From: RYN-230 sp963723595
GTDB lineage: Bacteria; Actinomycetota; Actinomycetes; Streptosporangiales; Streptosporangiaceae
Direction: 5' to 3'
Assembly: GCA_963723595.1 (NCBI GenBank)
Contig: CAVRRQ010000009.1
Location: forward strand, 1 to 64,000
DNA: 64,000 nt
Shown: in pieces, positions 27,992 through 37,349 of the stretch
Numbering within the stretch: the first letter of the stretch is position 1
Layout: each line of letters opens with the position of its first letter
The notes under the pieces: model-generated
Database searches by the model: none
Seen by the model: only the letters and a program-made list of their open reading frames with translations
Told to the model about the DNA's origin: nothing
Made by a program: the position numbers and the translations under genes

Positions 27992-28171
27992 GGCGCTCTC
28001 CCTACCCGCACCGCGGCCGCCCCATCATCAGCGCGGTGCATCGTATGCGTGCTAGTCGTCACGGCGGGGCTCGTCGCCATGGCGGGCGTCTACGCCTGGA
28101 CGGCGGCCGCGACGTCCCCGACCCTCAGCTACGGCATCATCGCCGTCCAGATGGTGCTGCCTAGCCCCGCG

Positions 28172-29003
28172 TCACGGTTTGCGGCCCATGCCCGCGAAGA
28201 CCGGGATCAGCAGCGGGTTGGGGACGGTGCGCCATTGCGGCATGGGCACGATTCCCGGTTCCACGAGTTCCAGGCCGTCGAAGTAGCCCTCGATCTGGGC
28301 CCGGCTGCGCAGCGTGGACTGGCGGCCCGAGACGGGCGTTGAGCCGGGCCGTGCTCGTGGTCACCCGCTCGGTGTCGATGTCGGTGGTGGTGTCCGAGAT
28401 CGTCAGGTAGCTGCCGGACGGCACCGCGTCCATCAGCCGGGAGACGATCTCGTGCGGCCGGTCCTCATCCGGGACGTACTGCAGGACCAGGAGGGACATG
28501 ACGGCGATGGGCTGGCTGAAGTCGAGAACCCCGGCGGCCGCCTCCAGGATCTTGCTGGTGTCCCGTGCATCGGCGTCGACGTAGGCGGTGGCGCCCTCCG
28601 GGGTGCTGGTCAGCAGCGCCCGGGCGTGGGCGAGCACGATCGGGTCGTTGTCCACGTACACGATCCGAGCCTCGGGCGCGATCCCCTGGGCCACCTCGTG
28701 CGTGTTCTCGGCCGTCGGCAGCCCGGTGCCGATGTCCAGGAACTGCCGGATGCCGGCCTCCCCGGCCAGGTACTGCACGGCCCGGCGCAGGAACGCCCGG
28801 TTGGCCCGCACGCCGCCCAGGATGTTCGGCATCGCCTCGATGAACTGCTCCGCGGCTTCCCGGTCCGCCTCGTAGTTGTCCTTCCCGCCGAGCCAGTAGT
28901 CGTAGACGCGGGCGGGGTGAGCGCGGGTGATGTCGAAGGACGGCGGTTCGGCGGGCGCGGTCTCAGTGCCCGGACGGCAGGCGGAGACGTCCTGCCTGCT
29001 CAT
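28172..29003 (-). CDS. SAM-dependent methyltransferase (DUF574 / Methyltransf_19), one frameshift
   Basis: The N-terminus contains FDITRAHPARVYDYWLGGKD, the family signature, then FLDIGTGLPTAENTHEVAQ (SAM-binding motif I) and ARIVYVDNDPIVLAHARALL (motif II). After STARLNAR the frame is lost and STLRSRAQIEGYFDGLELVE with MPQWRTVPNPLLIPVFAGMG continues in the next frame to a stop at 28172, so one indel lies near 28335. About 277 residues, as expected. In actinobacteria this family is habitually paired with a DUF5753 XRE regulator, as here. Confidence 0.85.
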
Positions 29004-29051
29004 CAGCTGGTGCCCTTCTCGATAGGTGCGTGGTCGCGGGGGGCCCGGACG

Positions 29052-29082
29052 GCGCTGTCCCGGATGCTGCGCTGTCCCGGAT
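29052..29082. repeat. Direct repeat GCGCTGTCCCGGAT x2
   Basis: Two identical 14-base copies spaced 17 bases start-to-start in the 88-base gap between the XRE gene and the methyltransferase it precedes. A possible binding site of the XRE protein, or a small duplication. Confidence 0.5.
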
Positions 29083-29091
29083 ATTGGGGGG

Positions 29092-29985
29092 CTAGGTCTG
29101 CAGCTGGCGGCTGACCTCGTCCAGGAAAGGTATGGTCTGCGCCGGGCTCAGGGAGGTAGCACTCAGCCGGTTCATGATGTCGAGGTAATGGTCGGTGGCC
29201 GCCGCTTTTCCAGGTAGAGCGCGCCGGTGAGCTGCTCGATGTACACGACGTCGGGCACGTCGGGCTCGCTGAAACGCAAGATCGTGAACGAGCCGCCGGC
29301 GGCGTCGTGGCCGCCTGCCTGGAACGGCACGACCTGCAGGGTCACGTTGGGCAGCTCGGCTGCCTCGGCCAGCCGCCGGAGCTGGGCCCGCATCACCTTC
29401 ACCCCGCCCACCGGGCGGCGCAGCGCGGCCTCGTCCACGACCGACCAGACCCGGGGCGGGTCCGCGGCGGTCAGCAGTTCCTGCCGTTTCATCCGCACCG
29501 CCACCCACAGGTTGAGCTCGTCCGGCGAGGCTCCCGCCGGCCGAGGGCGGGACCGCGCGGGCGTAGTCCTCGGTCTGGAAGAGCCCGTGGACGAACTGCA
29601 GGTCGAAGGACCGGATGCGCGACGCTGACGCTTCCAGGCCCAGGTAGGGCTCGAACCAGCTGGGCAGGATATCGCCGAACTGGGCCCACCATTCCTGGGT
29701 CTGCGCCTGGCCGGCCAGCGCGATCATCGCGCTGGTGACCTGGGGGTCGGTCACGCCGTACAGGGTGAGCAGATCCCGCACGTCCCGGTCCTTGAACCCG
29801 ACCCGCCCGTTCTCCATGCGGCTGATCTTGGAACGTGACGACCGGATGTGCCATCCCGCGGCGTCCGGGGTGATCCCCGCCGCCTCGCGGAACCGCCTGA
29901 GCTGGCTGCCCAGCATCATCCGCGCCGCCGCGGATCCGACGCTGGCTCCCTGGTCGGGAAGCTTCCCGCCCGGCTCTGAGCTCAT
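29092..29985 (-). CDS. XRE family regulator with DUF5753 domain, two compensating frameshifts
   Basis: Helix-turn-helix of the actinobacterial type: LGSQLRRFREAAGITPDAAG and SSRSKISRMENGRVGFKDRD. The DUF5753 sensor part begins IRSFDLQFVHGLFQTEDYAR. Between about 29545 and 29205 the family sequence moves to a second frame (VWSVVDEAALRRPVGGVKVM, VTLQVVPFQAGGHDAAGGSF) and then returns to the first frame for LDIMNRLSATSLSPAQTIPF. Two opposite indels would do this. Such regulators are often linked to morphological control and secondary metabolism. Corrected length is near 298 residues. Confidence 0.82.
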   Translation of the reverse strand: MSSEPGGKLPDQGASVGSAAARMMLGSQLRRFREAAGITPDAAGWHIRSSRSKISRMENGRVGFKDRDVRDLLTLYGVTDPQVTSAMIALAGQAQTQEWWAQFGDILPSWFEPYLGLEASASRIRSFDLQFVHGLFQTEDYARAVPPSAGGSLAGRAQPVGGGADETAGTADRRGPAPGLVGRGRGRAAPPGGRGEGDAGPAPAAGRGSRAAQRDPAGRAVPGRRPRRRRRLVHDLAFQRARRARRRVHRAAHRRALPGKAAATDHYLDIMNRLSATSLSPAQTIPFLDEVSRQLQT

Positions 29986-30235
29986 CTCGCCTCGGTCTTG
30001 CCCTGATGCATCGTGATCTGGACGCCCGGTTCTCGGTGGGAATGGCAGCAGAAATGGCTGCCTGCGATCCGGCTCACGCTACCACCCTGGGACGGGCGGG
30101 GATTCTGCCCGCCGGGGGAGTCAGGGACGCCCGGGCCAGTCTGCGGCGCGACCAGGCCGGTGTCGTAGGGGATGATGACCGCCTGCACCCGCTCGTGGTC
30201 TCCTCCTACTCGCCGGGCATGCGCCAGCGTGGTCG

Positions 30236-31624
30236 TTACGGCGGTGCCGAGCGCCAGTGGGGGGTGGCCAGCTGCCGGGCCTGGCGCAGGTCGGCGAAGT
30301 ATGCGTTCGACCGCCGGTCCCACAGGAGCACGATGACCGCCAGGCCCACGGCCCATTCGGCGACACTGGTGATCCACGTCGACGGGGTCAGGAGCCCGTG
30401 GGTGTGGGTGCTGAGCACCGTCAGGCTGTCGATGACGAACAGGATGGTGGACAGTATCCGCACCCCCGGCCGGCCACGCCTGGTCCGTCGGGCCATAATC
30501 AGCCACACCCCGGCGCTGATCAGGGCGCCCGCGATCGTGACGCTCAGCGTGGCCGTCGCCGCCGCACTGAGTGCCCCGTACCCCGCGGCCGGGTACTGCT
30601 GCCTGATCAGCGTCTTGAGGGCGGGTGTTGTCCCGACGGCGGTGAGGATGCTGAAGGCCGCGAGGGCGCTCCCGGCGTACATCAGCCGGACCGCGTTGAC
30701 CATGGATCGCGGGGGAACGGGGCGCCCGTGCGGCCGGGCCGCGGCCGTGCCCGGCGCCTGGGGCGCCACGGTAGCGGCCGTGGCCGGGGACGGCGGGGAA
30801 GGCCAGGCGATGGCGGTCCCGGTGGCCCGGGCCCGGCAGAACTCCACAATCTGGGTGGGCGCAGGCCGGGCCGCGGCGTCCTTCCTGAGGCAGCGCTCGA
30901 TCAGCGTGCGTAGCTGAGGCGGGCATCCGCTCAGGTCCGGCGGCCTGGTGCAGCACCCGGTACAGACGGCCTCCATGTGCCCTCGCCGAACGGGCCCGGC
31001 CGGTAGCCGCGAAGGCGGCCAGCGAGCCGAGAGAGAACACGTCGATCGCCGGCGCCACCGCTTTCCAGAGATCTGCTCGGGCGCCATGAACTGCGGGGAT
31101 CCGACCATATGCCGCTGCGGGTCAGGGAGGTGGCCTCGGCCGCCCAGGCGATGCCGAAGTCGATCACCCGCGGCCCATCCGGCGCGAGCAGCACGTTGGA
31201 CGGCTTGAGATCGCGGTGCACGACGCCGGCGCCGATGGATGGCCTGCAGGGCTTCAGCCATCCCGGCGATCAGCAGGAAAGCACGGTGCCCGGCGGCATC
31301 GGGCCGTGGCTGGTCACGGTTTCCTGCAGGGACGGCCCCGGCACGTAGGCCGTCACCAGCCACGGCGGCGTGGCGGCGGGATCGGCGTCGAGCACCTGCG
31401 CGGTGTACAGGCCATGGACCCGCCGGGCGGCGTGGATTTCCTGGCGGAAACGGTGCCGGAAGTACCTGGTCCTCGCCGAGGTCAGGCCGCACACCTTGAG
31501 CGCGACCGGCCGCCCGGCCTGTGTGGACGCCATGTAGACCCGTCCCATGCCCCCGGTGCCGAGCCGTCCGTGCAGCCGGTAACCCTCCGACCTCGGCGGG
31601 ATCCTCGCTGGTCAGTGGCTGCAT
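30236..31624 (-). CDS. Ser/Thr protein kinase with C-terminal multi-pass membrane domain, several frameshifts
   Basis: The start at 31624 reads MQPLTSEDPAEVGG, then YRLHGRLGTGGMGRVYMAST (glycine loop) and VALKVCGLTSARTRYF (catalytic Lys) in the next frame. The catalytic loop MHRDLKPSNVLLAPDG and RVIDFGIAWAAEA, then MVGSPQFMAPEQISG and DVFSLGSLAAFAATG, are spread over three frames; I count at least five indels between 31590 and 31000. The last 150 residues are in one frame and contain about four membrane helices (from MVNAVRLMYAGSALAAFSIL). PknB-like kinases usually carry one helix and PASTA or other sensor domains, so this multi-helix tail is less common. Confidence 0.8.
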   Translation of the reverse strand: MQPLTSEDPAEVGGLPAARTARHRGHGTGLHGVHTGRAAGRAQGVRPDLGEDQVLPAPFPPGNPRRPAGPWPVHRAGARRRSRRHAAVAGDGLRAGAVPAGNRDQPRPDAAGHRAFLLIAGMAEALQAIHRRRRRAPRSQAVQRAARAGWAAGDRLRHRLGGRGHLPDPQRHMVGSPQFMAPEQISGKRWRRRSTCSLSARWPPSRLPAGPVRRGHMEAVCTGCCTRPPDLSGCPPQLRTLIERCLRKDAAARPAPTQIVEFCRARATGTAIAWPSPPSPATAATVAPQAPGTAAARPHGRPVPPRSMVNAVRLMYAGSALAAFSILTAVGTTPALKTLIRQQYPAAGYGALSAAATATLSVTIAGALISAGVWLIMARRTRRGRPGVRILSTILFVIDSLTVLSTHTHGLLTPSTWITSVAEWAVGLAVIVLLWDRRSNAYFADLRQARQLATPHWRSAPP

Positions 31625-32029
31625 GACTCGATCCCTCGTCCCTCCCGCCGTCTCCCGGCTCGCCATCCTCGCGACCGGGAAGGGGCCGGGAAAGCCGCGT
31701 CCAGGCTCCCGCCTGCACGACAGCAGCGCATCCCCGAGCACCGAATCTAACGTCTTTCCCCCAGGGTCACCCGGAAACCAAATTGTCCGGGTGCAGGCGG
31801 ACCTCCGGTGCCGGGACCGGCTGGTGCGCAAGATCGGCGGTGAGGCGCCGATGGCGAGCACCCGTGTCCCGGCTCCGGCGAGCCATTTCCGGGGGTCGCG
31901 GTGGTCGTCTGCCTCGGCTGGCCGAGTCGGCCCGGCCGCCAGGACGGCTATCGGGAGGGCTTCTGAACAGATCCTGGCCACGCGCCGAGCCGGGACGCTA
32001 GTCCCCCAGCGGGCCGCTGATGATCCGTC

Positions 32030-33412
32030 ATGAGAGATCATGGTCGCGCCACCGACCTGATCGCTGGCGGGTCTGATTGCCGTTTCCGCCCTGCACCGCG
32101 GACTGACCGGGGGCTGCCCGATGGAACCTACCGCACCGATGTCCGCTTCGCCGGTACGCCGCGACCCAGGCCTGAGTCGGCGGCCCAGCGGGCCCGCGAT
32201 CTGGCCGCCGCGCGACGACGGGCCACTGCTCTCCTCGCCGGGGTGACGGTGGTGTTCGTGGCCGTGACAGTGGCCGGCGCCCACGGGGTCCTGCTCGGTT
32301 ACGTGCAGGCCGGCGCGGAGGCATCCATGGTCGGAGGCGTGGCCGACTGGTTCGCGGTGACGGCCCTCTTCCGTCATCCCCTGGGCCTGCCGATACCGCA
32401 CACCGCGCTGATCGTCGAGCGCAAGGACCAGTTCGCTGCCACCCTCGGCCGCTTCGTGCAGGAGAACTTCCTCACCGCCGACGTTCTCGCCGAGCGGATC
32501 CGCTCCGCGCGCCTGGTTCCCCGCCTGGCGGCCTGGCTGGCCGACGAGGCCAACGCCGCCCGCTTCGCCGGCCGGGCGGCGGATCTGGTCGTCACGGTGG
32601 CCGAGAGTCTCCGCGATGAGGATGTCCAGCGCGTTCTCACCGCCGAGCTAACCCGGGCGGTAGATGCCGTCGAGGTGGCGCCGCTGGCCGGGCGGGCCCT
32701 GCGGGTCATCATTGCCGGAGGCCACCACTCCGAGTTCTTCAACGCCATCCTGTCGGGCGCCGACGGCTATCTCGCCGGCCATTACGAGGAGCTTCGTGAG
32801 CTGTTCGAGGCCGAGTCGCCCCGCTGGGTGCCCGACGCGATGTACCGGCGGGTCTTCGACCGCATGTACGACCGCCTGCGCCAGCGGCTGGTGGCGATGG
32901 CCGCCGATCCCGGCGACCAGGCGCGGCAGCAGTTCGAGGAGTGGATCGCCGGGCTCCCCGACCGCCTCGAGACCGCCCCGGAGCTGCGTGAGCGCGGCGA
33001 GCGCCTCAAGCGCGATGTCCTGGGCAGCGCCGGCCTGCGGGACTGGTCCTCGTCGCTGTGGCAGAAGGCCAAGGAGGGGCTGCGGATCCAGGCGGCTGAC
33101 CCGGAGTCTGAGCTGCGCCGCCGGCTGGCCGATGCGCTGGTAGCGGCCGGACGGCGCCTGGGGTCGGACCGCCGCCTCCAGGAGGGCCTCGACCGTATGG
33201 TCGAGTCCGGAGCCAGGGCACTCGCCGATCAGTTCCACGACGAGCTCGCCGGGCTGGTCACCGGGACTATCGAGCGGTGGGACGCCGCCGAGACATCAAG
33301 CCAGCTGGAACTGCTCCTCGGGCCCGATCTGCAGTACATCCGTATCAACGGCACGGTGGTGGGGGCGGGCGTGGGGCTGGCCTTGCACGCCATCGTCCTC
33401 GCTCTGTCCTGA
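32030..33412 (+). CDS. DUF445 family membrane protein
   Basis: 460 residues, somewhat longer than usual because the first 50 are arginine/proline-rich with no ribosome site at ATG 32030; translation may begin further in, or an indel may link to an ATG at 32120 (MEPTAPMSASPVRRDPG). The family core starts ARDLAAARRRATALLAGVTV, followed by AGAEASMVGGVADWFAVTAL and FRHPLGLPIPHTALIVERKD, the diagnostic DUF445 sequence. A long alpha-helical, charged region follows and one hydrophobic helix closes the protein (VVGAGVGLALHAIVLAL). Function unknown. Confidence 0.85.
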   Translation: MRDHGRATDLIAGGSDCRFRPAPRTDRGLPDGTYRTDVRFAGTPRPRPESAAQRARDLAAARRRATALLAGVTVVFVAVTVAGAHGVLLGYVQAGAEASMVGGVADWFAVTALFRHPLGLPIPHTALIVERKDQFAATLGRFVQENFLTADVLAERIRSARLVPRLAAWLADEANAARFAGRAADLVVTVAESLRDEDVQRVLTAELTRAVDAVEVAPLAGRALRVIIAGGHHSEFFNAILSGADGYLAGHYEELRELFEAESPRWVPDAMYRRVFDRMYDRLRQRLVAMAADPGDQARQQFEEWIAGLPDRLETAPELRERGERLKRDVLGSAGLRDWSSSLWQKAKEGLRIQAADPESELRRRLADALVAAGRRLGSDRRLQEGLDRMVESGARALADQFHDELAGLVTGTIERWDAAETSSQLELLLGPDLQYIRINGTVVGAGVGLALHAIVLALS

Positions 33413-33618
33413 CGGCCAGCCTGGAGGCTGACCCGGGCGCGGCTGGCGGTTGACGCGCCATATTGCGCATTCCGGGCCGAGTCAGCAGTAACCATTTACT
33501 TACTAAAAGTAGCCGATTCCCGCACCAATCCATCCCGTCATGGGGTCCGAAGTCGACGGTAAGGGGGTGCTTATGGGCCAGCAGGCGACGGGCTGCTGGG
33601 ACTACGGCGGGCCAGGCT

Positions 33619-33813
33619 ATGGCTAGGGCACGGTCTGGCCCGCGCCCGGGCCAGGTTCGCCGCCGGTCATCTGGCGACCGGGTGGCCGTCATCCTGGTGG
33701 CCATCCCGGCGGCATGCCTGGCCTACCTCCTCACGCGGAGGTCCGCCCGTGATGACGCGGCGCCCGCGAACCAGGTAGCCGGTCCCGCCCCCGTATGCCC
33801 GTTCCCTCATTAA
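33619..33813 (+). CDS. Possible small single-pass membrane protein
   Basis: 64 residues: basic N-terminus, then one hydrophobic helix VAVILVAIPAACLAYLLTRR. The ribosome site is weak. A competing short frame at ATG 33572 with an AAGGGGG site gives only 17 residues. Codon third positions are G/C-biased as expected for a gene, but I recognise no family. It lies just upstream of the membrane protein/sortase pair and may belong with them. Confidence 0.3.
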   Translation: MARARSGPRPGQVRRRSSGDRVAVILVAIPAACLAYLLTRRSARDDAAPANQVAGPAPVCPFPH

Positions 33814-33887
33814 CGGTTCGCCCGTGGCCCGGCCCGAGCCGGGCCGGCGGGTGGCATCGGGCCACCGTACGGCGGGGGTGCCAGATC

Positions 33888-34701
33888 ATGCTGGGCGTGC
33901 TCTGCGTTATGTCGTTCGCAGCAGGCCTGGCGCTGGCCGTGGCCGGGGGCGGAAAGCCGGGGTCATCGACGCTGGGGCCGCGCATTTCCCCGATGCGGGC
34001 GGCCACGGCCAACCGCGCCCGGGCGGCGGCATGGATCGCCCAGCAAGTGAGCCCGGACGTGACCGTTTCGTGCGACCCCGGGATGTGCGAGCAGGTACGC
34101 AAGAGCGGCTTTCCGGCCACCAGGCTGAAGGCATTGCCGCCCCCGCCCGGCCACCCGCTGGGTTCGGGTGTGGTCGTGTCCACGCCGGCGGTACGCGACA
34201 GTTCGGCGCCCGCCTCGCCGCCGCCTACGCTCCGCTGGTGATCGCGGCCTTTGGCTCAGGCGCCGAGCGGGTCGACGTCCGCGCTGCCGCGCCGGGCGGA
34301 GCTGCTGCTTTCAGGTCACGGCTCGCCTCGGAGACGCGGCTACCGTATCTCTGCGGGTGCGCAGCTGATGCGTAACAAGAACATCCACGCCTCGCCGGCC
34401 GCTCGCGCCGCGCTCCGGGCCGGCCAGGTCGACCCCCGCCTGTTCGCCACGCTTTCGGTGCTTGCGTCGGAGATGCCGATCCGGCTGGTCGCGTTTGACG
34501 ATCTGCGCCAGGTGCGAGTTCCGCCGTTCCGCTGCGCGGCGCCGAAATCGGCGTCGCCTCGCTGGGCGGCCCGGTCGGCGGTCCTCGCCTTCCTGCGCGC
34601 GCAGCGGGCTCCGTACCTGCCCGCCATGGCGGCCATCACCCGCGGCGCCAGCGGTCAGTCCCTGGTCACCTTCCGGTTCGACGCCCTCGGTCTGGTCAGG
34701 G
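33888..34701 (+). CDS. Unknown membrane-anchored protein upstream of sortase, at least four frameshifts
   Basis: An N-terminal helix (IMLGVLCVMSFAAGLALAVA) is followed by an extracytoplasmic part. Blocks in order but in changing frames are AAWIAQQVSPDVTVSCDPGM, QFGARLAAAYAPLVIAAFGS, AGAQLMRNKNIHASPAARAA, PRLFATLSVLASEMPIRLVA and FLRAQRAPYLPAMAAITRG. The total is about 270 residues. The order and smooth joining show one gene. Start could also be ATG 33795. It directly precedes a class F sortase; sortase-linked proteins are often substrates or assembly partners, but no LPxTG-type signal is seen. I do not know its function. Confidence 0.55.
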
Positions 34702-35334
34702 ATGCGGATACGCAGGTGGTCAGCGATCGTTGTGGCCGTCGGCCTGGCCGTGGTCGTGGCCGGGACGTGTGCCCTGCTGCTGACCCGTCATGGGGCGGCG
34801 GCCCGGCGCCCGGTCTCCGTCGCAGCGGCGGCTGGCCCGTCGCCGACCAAGCCGATCGAAGCCCCGCCGGAATCGGCGCAGCCCCGGCCGCCCGGCCGCC
34901 CGGTGTCGCTGGCCATTCCGGTAATCGGGGTGCACACTCGTCTGATCACGCTCGGTCGCACGCCAGGCGGCTCGTTGCAGGTGCCGGCGACTACGTCCGT
35001 CGCGGGCTGGTACACGGGAAGCCCACGGCCGGGCGCTACCGGCTCCGCCATCATCGTGGGGCACATCGACTCATATCGGGGTCCGGGGGTGTTCTTCAGG
35101 CTGTCCGGGCTGCGCCCCGGTAACCAGGTATACGTCCGGCAGGCCGGCGGAACCATGGTCATGTTCCGCGTTACCGAGGTGCAGAGATACCTGAAGAGCC
35201 ACTTCCCGACGCAGGCCGTCTACGGCCCCACGCCCGACGCGGAGCTGCGCCTGATCACCTGCGGCGGGGCCTTCGACTCCGCTACCGGCCACTACCTGAG
35301 CAACATCGTCATCTATGCGACGGAAGGCAGCTAG
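34702..35334 (+). CDS. Class F-type sortase
   Basis: 210 residues, intact. One N-terminal membrane helix (about residues 7-27), a proline-rich stalk (45-68), then the sortase barrel beginning PVSLAIPVIGVHTRLITLGR. Catalytic His121 is in AIIVGHIDSYRGPGVFF and catalytic Cys187 in LRLITCGGAFDSATGHY, the actinobacterial class E/F pattern. It would act outside the membrane to join proteins to the wall or to release them. No sortase substrate motif was identified in the window; the adjacent upstream membrane protein is the only physical partner. Confidence 0.88.
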   Translation: MRIRRWSAIVVAVGLAVVVAGTCALLLTRHGAAARRPVSVAAAAGPSPTKPIEAPPESAQPRPPGRPVSLAIPVIGVHTRLITLGRTPGGSLQVPATTSVAGWYTGSPRPGATGSAIIVGHIDSYRGPGVFFRLSGLRPGNQVYVRQAGGTMVMFRVTEVQRYLKSHFPTQAVYGPTPDAELRLITCGGAFDSATGHYLSNIVIYATEGS

Positions 35335-35897
35335 CCCGGGCTATCTGGTGGCCACGTCCGCTGGGCCGAGGCGAAGCTGCGGGGCAGTGCGGTCTGGTCC
35401 CACAGGGTCCGGTGGGAGTGACGGGAGATCGCCGAGCGGAAGGCGTCCCTGACCCGTGCCACCTCCACCATGCGGTCCTGCACGCCTTTGGTCATGGCGC
35501 CACAACCTCCACGCCCCGGACAACCCATCTGGCTGTCATCAGGCAGGCCCGGCTGCGCAGAGGGGTAGTTGATCGAGCCGCCGGCAAGGGCACCGGAAAT
35601 CACCGGCACGAGCGACCGTTCCATGTCGCTCGCTCGGCGGGGAGAGCCAGTGCGGATCCTGGTCCTCGACCGGAGAACGCGGCCGAGGTGGCGCGGCAGG
35701 AAGAGAAGTCGCCGAGGGTGATCTGGAGGTTGCGGCACTGAAACTTACCGCCGTCCTGGCCCGGCTGGCAGACGAGGAGCGGCGCACCAGGCCGGGGTGG
35801 CTCGTCAGCGCCGAACAAATTCCCACAGTTATTGACTCAACCCAACAGGCGAGTTACACCTAGGGCACTTTGCTGTTCGGCACGGATGGAGGAAGCG
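35335..35897. other. Intergenic region with possible gene remnants before GH5
   Basis: About 560 bases. Short frames on both strands (for example VAALKLTAVLARLADEERRT toward 35860 on the plus strand) look protein-like but are incomplete and match nothing I can name. The right end contains the predicted GH5 promoter and the GGAGGAAG ribosome site. Confidence 0.35.
35832..35860 (+). promoter_or_regulatory. Predicted promoter of GH5
   Basis: TTGACT (35832-35837), 17-base spacer, TACACC (35855-35860). The -10 is identical to that proposed for GH16. The start of transcription would be about 30 bases before the GH5 ATG. Confidence 0.5.
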
Positions 35898-37335
35898 ATG
35901 ACCTTGAGCAGACGCCGGTGGCACATCGTGGGCTCCGGCTTAGCCCTCGTCCTGTTGCTCGGGCTACCTCGGCGTGCAGGCGGGGACCGCCCCGCCCGCG
36001 TACGCCGCCACCAGCCAGTTCCACGGCGTGAACTGGGCGGACCCCAACGACAACTTCATCACCGGCCCGAACATCCCGGTCGGGCTGTCGACCGTCGGAC
36101 AGTTACGCCACCACGTACACCAAGTCCACCGCGATGCTCAAGGGGTTCCAGACCCTCGGCGCCAACACGGTCAGGTTCGGGATCAACCCGGCGACCACGT
36201 CGGTCCTGGTGGGGCAGCTACACCGCGGCCTTCGACGCGGCGACCGCGCTGGGCATGAACGTCATCATCGCCCCTGGCTGCAGGGCGGGACGGTCAGCGA
36301 CACGACGTCCTTCTACCAGATGTGGGACACCGTCATTAGCGAAGTACGGCGGCAGCAGCAACTTCTACTTCGACATCATGAACGAGCCGTACGCGATGAG
36401 CGCCACCCAGCTGACAACTTCGAGGCCGCCTGGCTGGCGCGCTACCCCAGCATCCCCGCAGCCGGGTCATCGTCCCCGGGCCTGTCCTCCGACCAGAACC
36501 TGTGCGCGTCGGCTCTGACTCGCATCTCCGGCACGCTGCTGTCGATCCACATCTACAGCATGTTCGGTGACTCCCACACCACCGAGGCAGGCCTGGATCA
36601 ACGACTTCGAGAGCGAACTGTGCGGCTACGCGAGCCGGGCTGTCCTGACCGAGTTCGGCGTGCCCGATGAACACCGGCGTCAACTACGACGGCCCCAAGG
36701 ACGGCAAACGACGTGCTCCTACCTCTACGGCATCACCGACACGGTGCGCAGCCTGGGCATGGCTCGGTCCTGTGGACCGGTTCAAGCAGAACACCCAGAC
36801 ACAGGGCCGGCCCTGCGACAACGCGTCCTGCGCGATCACGTCGCTCAACGGCAGCGGTACCGACCTCGCGAGACCGTCACCAACCAGTCCGGGCTGGACC
36901 GGCTCCAGTGGGGCTGGGGAACCGGCACCAGCCCCGGCGGCGGCCGGCGGCGGAGGGGCTCGGCGGTGTGCGCGGCGCGGCTCGGACCGGTGCCTGGACG
37001 TGCCGGGCGGCCACCGCCAACGGCACCTTGCTGGACATCTGGGACTGCAACGGCGGCGCAACCAGAAGTGGACGTACCTGGCCAAGGCGAGCTGCGGTCT
37101 ACGGCAGCAAGTGCCTCGACGTGCCCGGCCACGCGACGAAGCCGGGCACCGGGTGGAGATCTGGGACTGCAACGGCGGCGCCAACCAGCAGTGGACCCTC
37201 AACGCCGACGGCACGGTCGTCGGCCGGGAGTCCGGGCTCTGCCTGGACGTGACCGGCGCGGGCACCGCCAACGGCAGCCCGGTGGAGATCTGGACCTGCA
37301 ACGGCGGCAGCAACCAGGAATGGGCCCGGCAGTAA
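35898..37335 (+). CDS. GH5-type glycosidase with C-terminal CBM13, ten or more frameshifts
   Basis: ATG 35898 follows GGAGGAAG. A secretion signal (RRRWHIVGSGLALVLLLG) and FHGVNWADPNDNFITGPNIP open the (beta/alpha)8 domain; then, in changing frames, FQTLGANTVRFGINPATTS, AAFDAATALGMNVIIAP, FYFDIMNEPYAMSATQ (acid/base Glu) and ESELCGYASRAVLTEFGVP (nucleophile Glu). The end is a ricin-like module in which WTLNADGTVVGRESGLCLDV and GSPVEIWTCNGGSNQEW are intact. All catalytic landmarks are present in the right order over a normal length of about 470 residues. As written it is unreadable; error cluster or recent pseudogene. Likely an endo-beta-glycanase of the glucan-degrading set. Confidence 0.8.
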
Positions 37336-37349
37336 GCAAGCCCAGCCAC

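Noticed and set aside
28029..28160. A short hydrophobic frame (VLVVTAGLVAMAGVYAWTAA onward) between GNAT and the methyltransferase
   Set aside because: It looks like membrane helices but has no start site and runs into antisense of the methyltransferase; it could be a remnant, but I cannot support a gene.
33501..33511. TACT-AAA-AGTA palindrome in the AT-rich gap after the DUF445 gene
   Set aside because: Short arms, no promoter elements at a proper distance and no well-supported gene immediately downstream.
35898..37335. Programmed frameshifting as the explanation for the broken GH5 frames
   Set aside because: Ten or more changes without slippery sequences or consistent direction cannot be programmed; error or decay is simpler.
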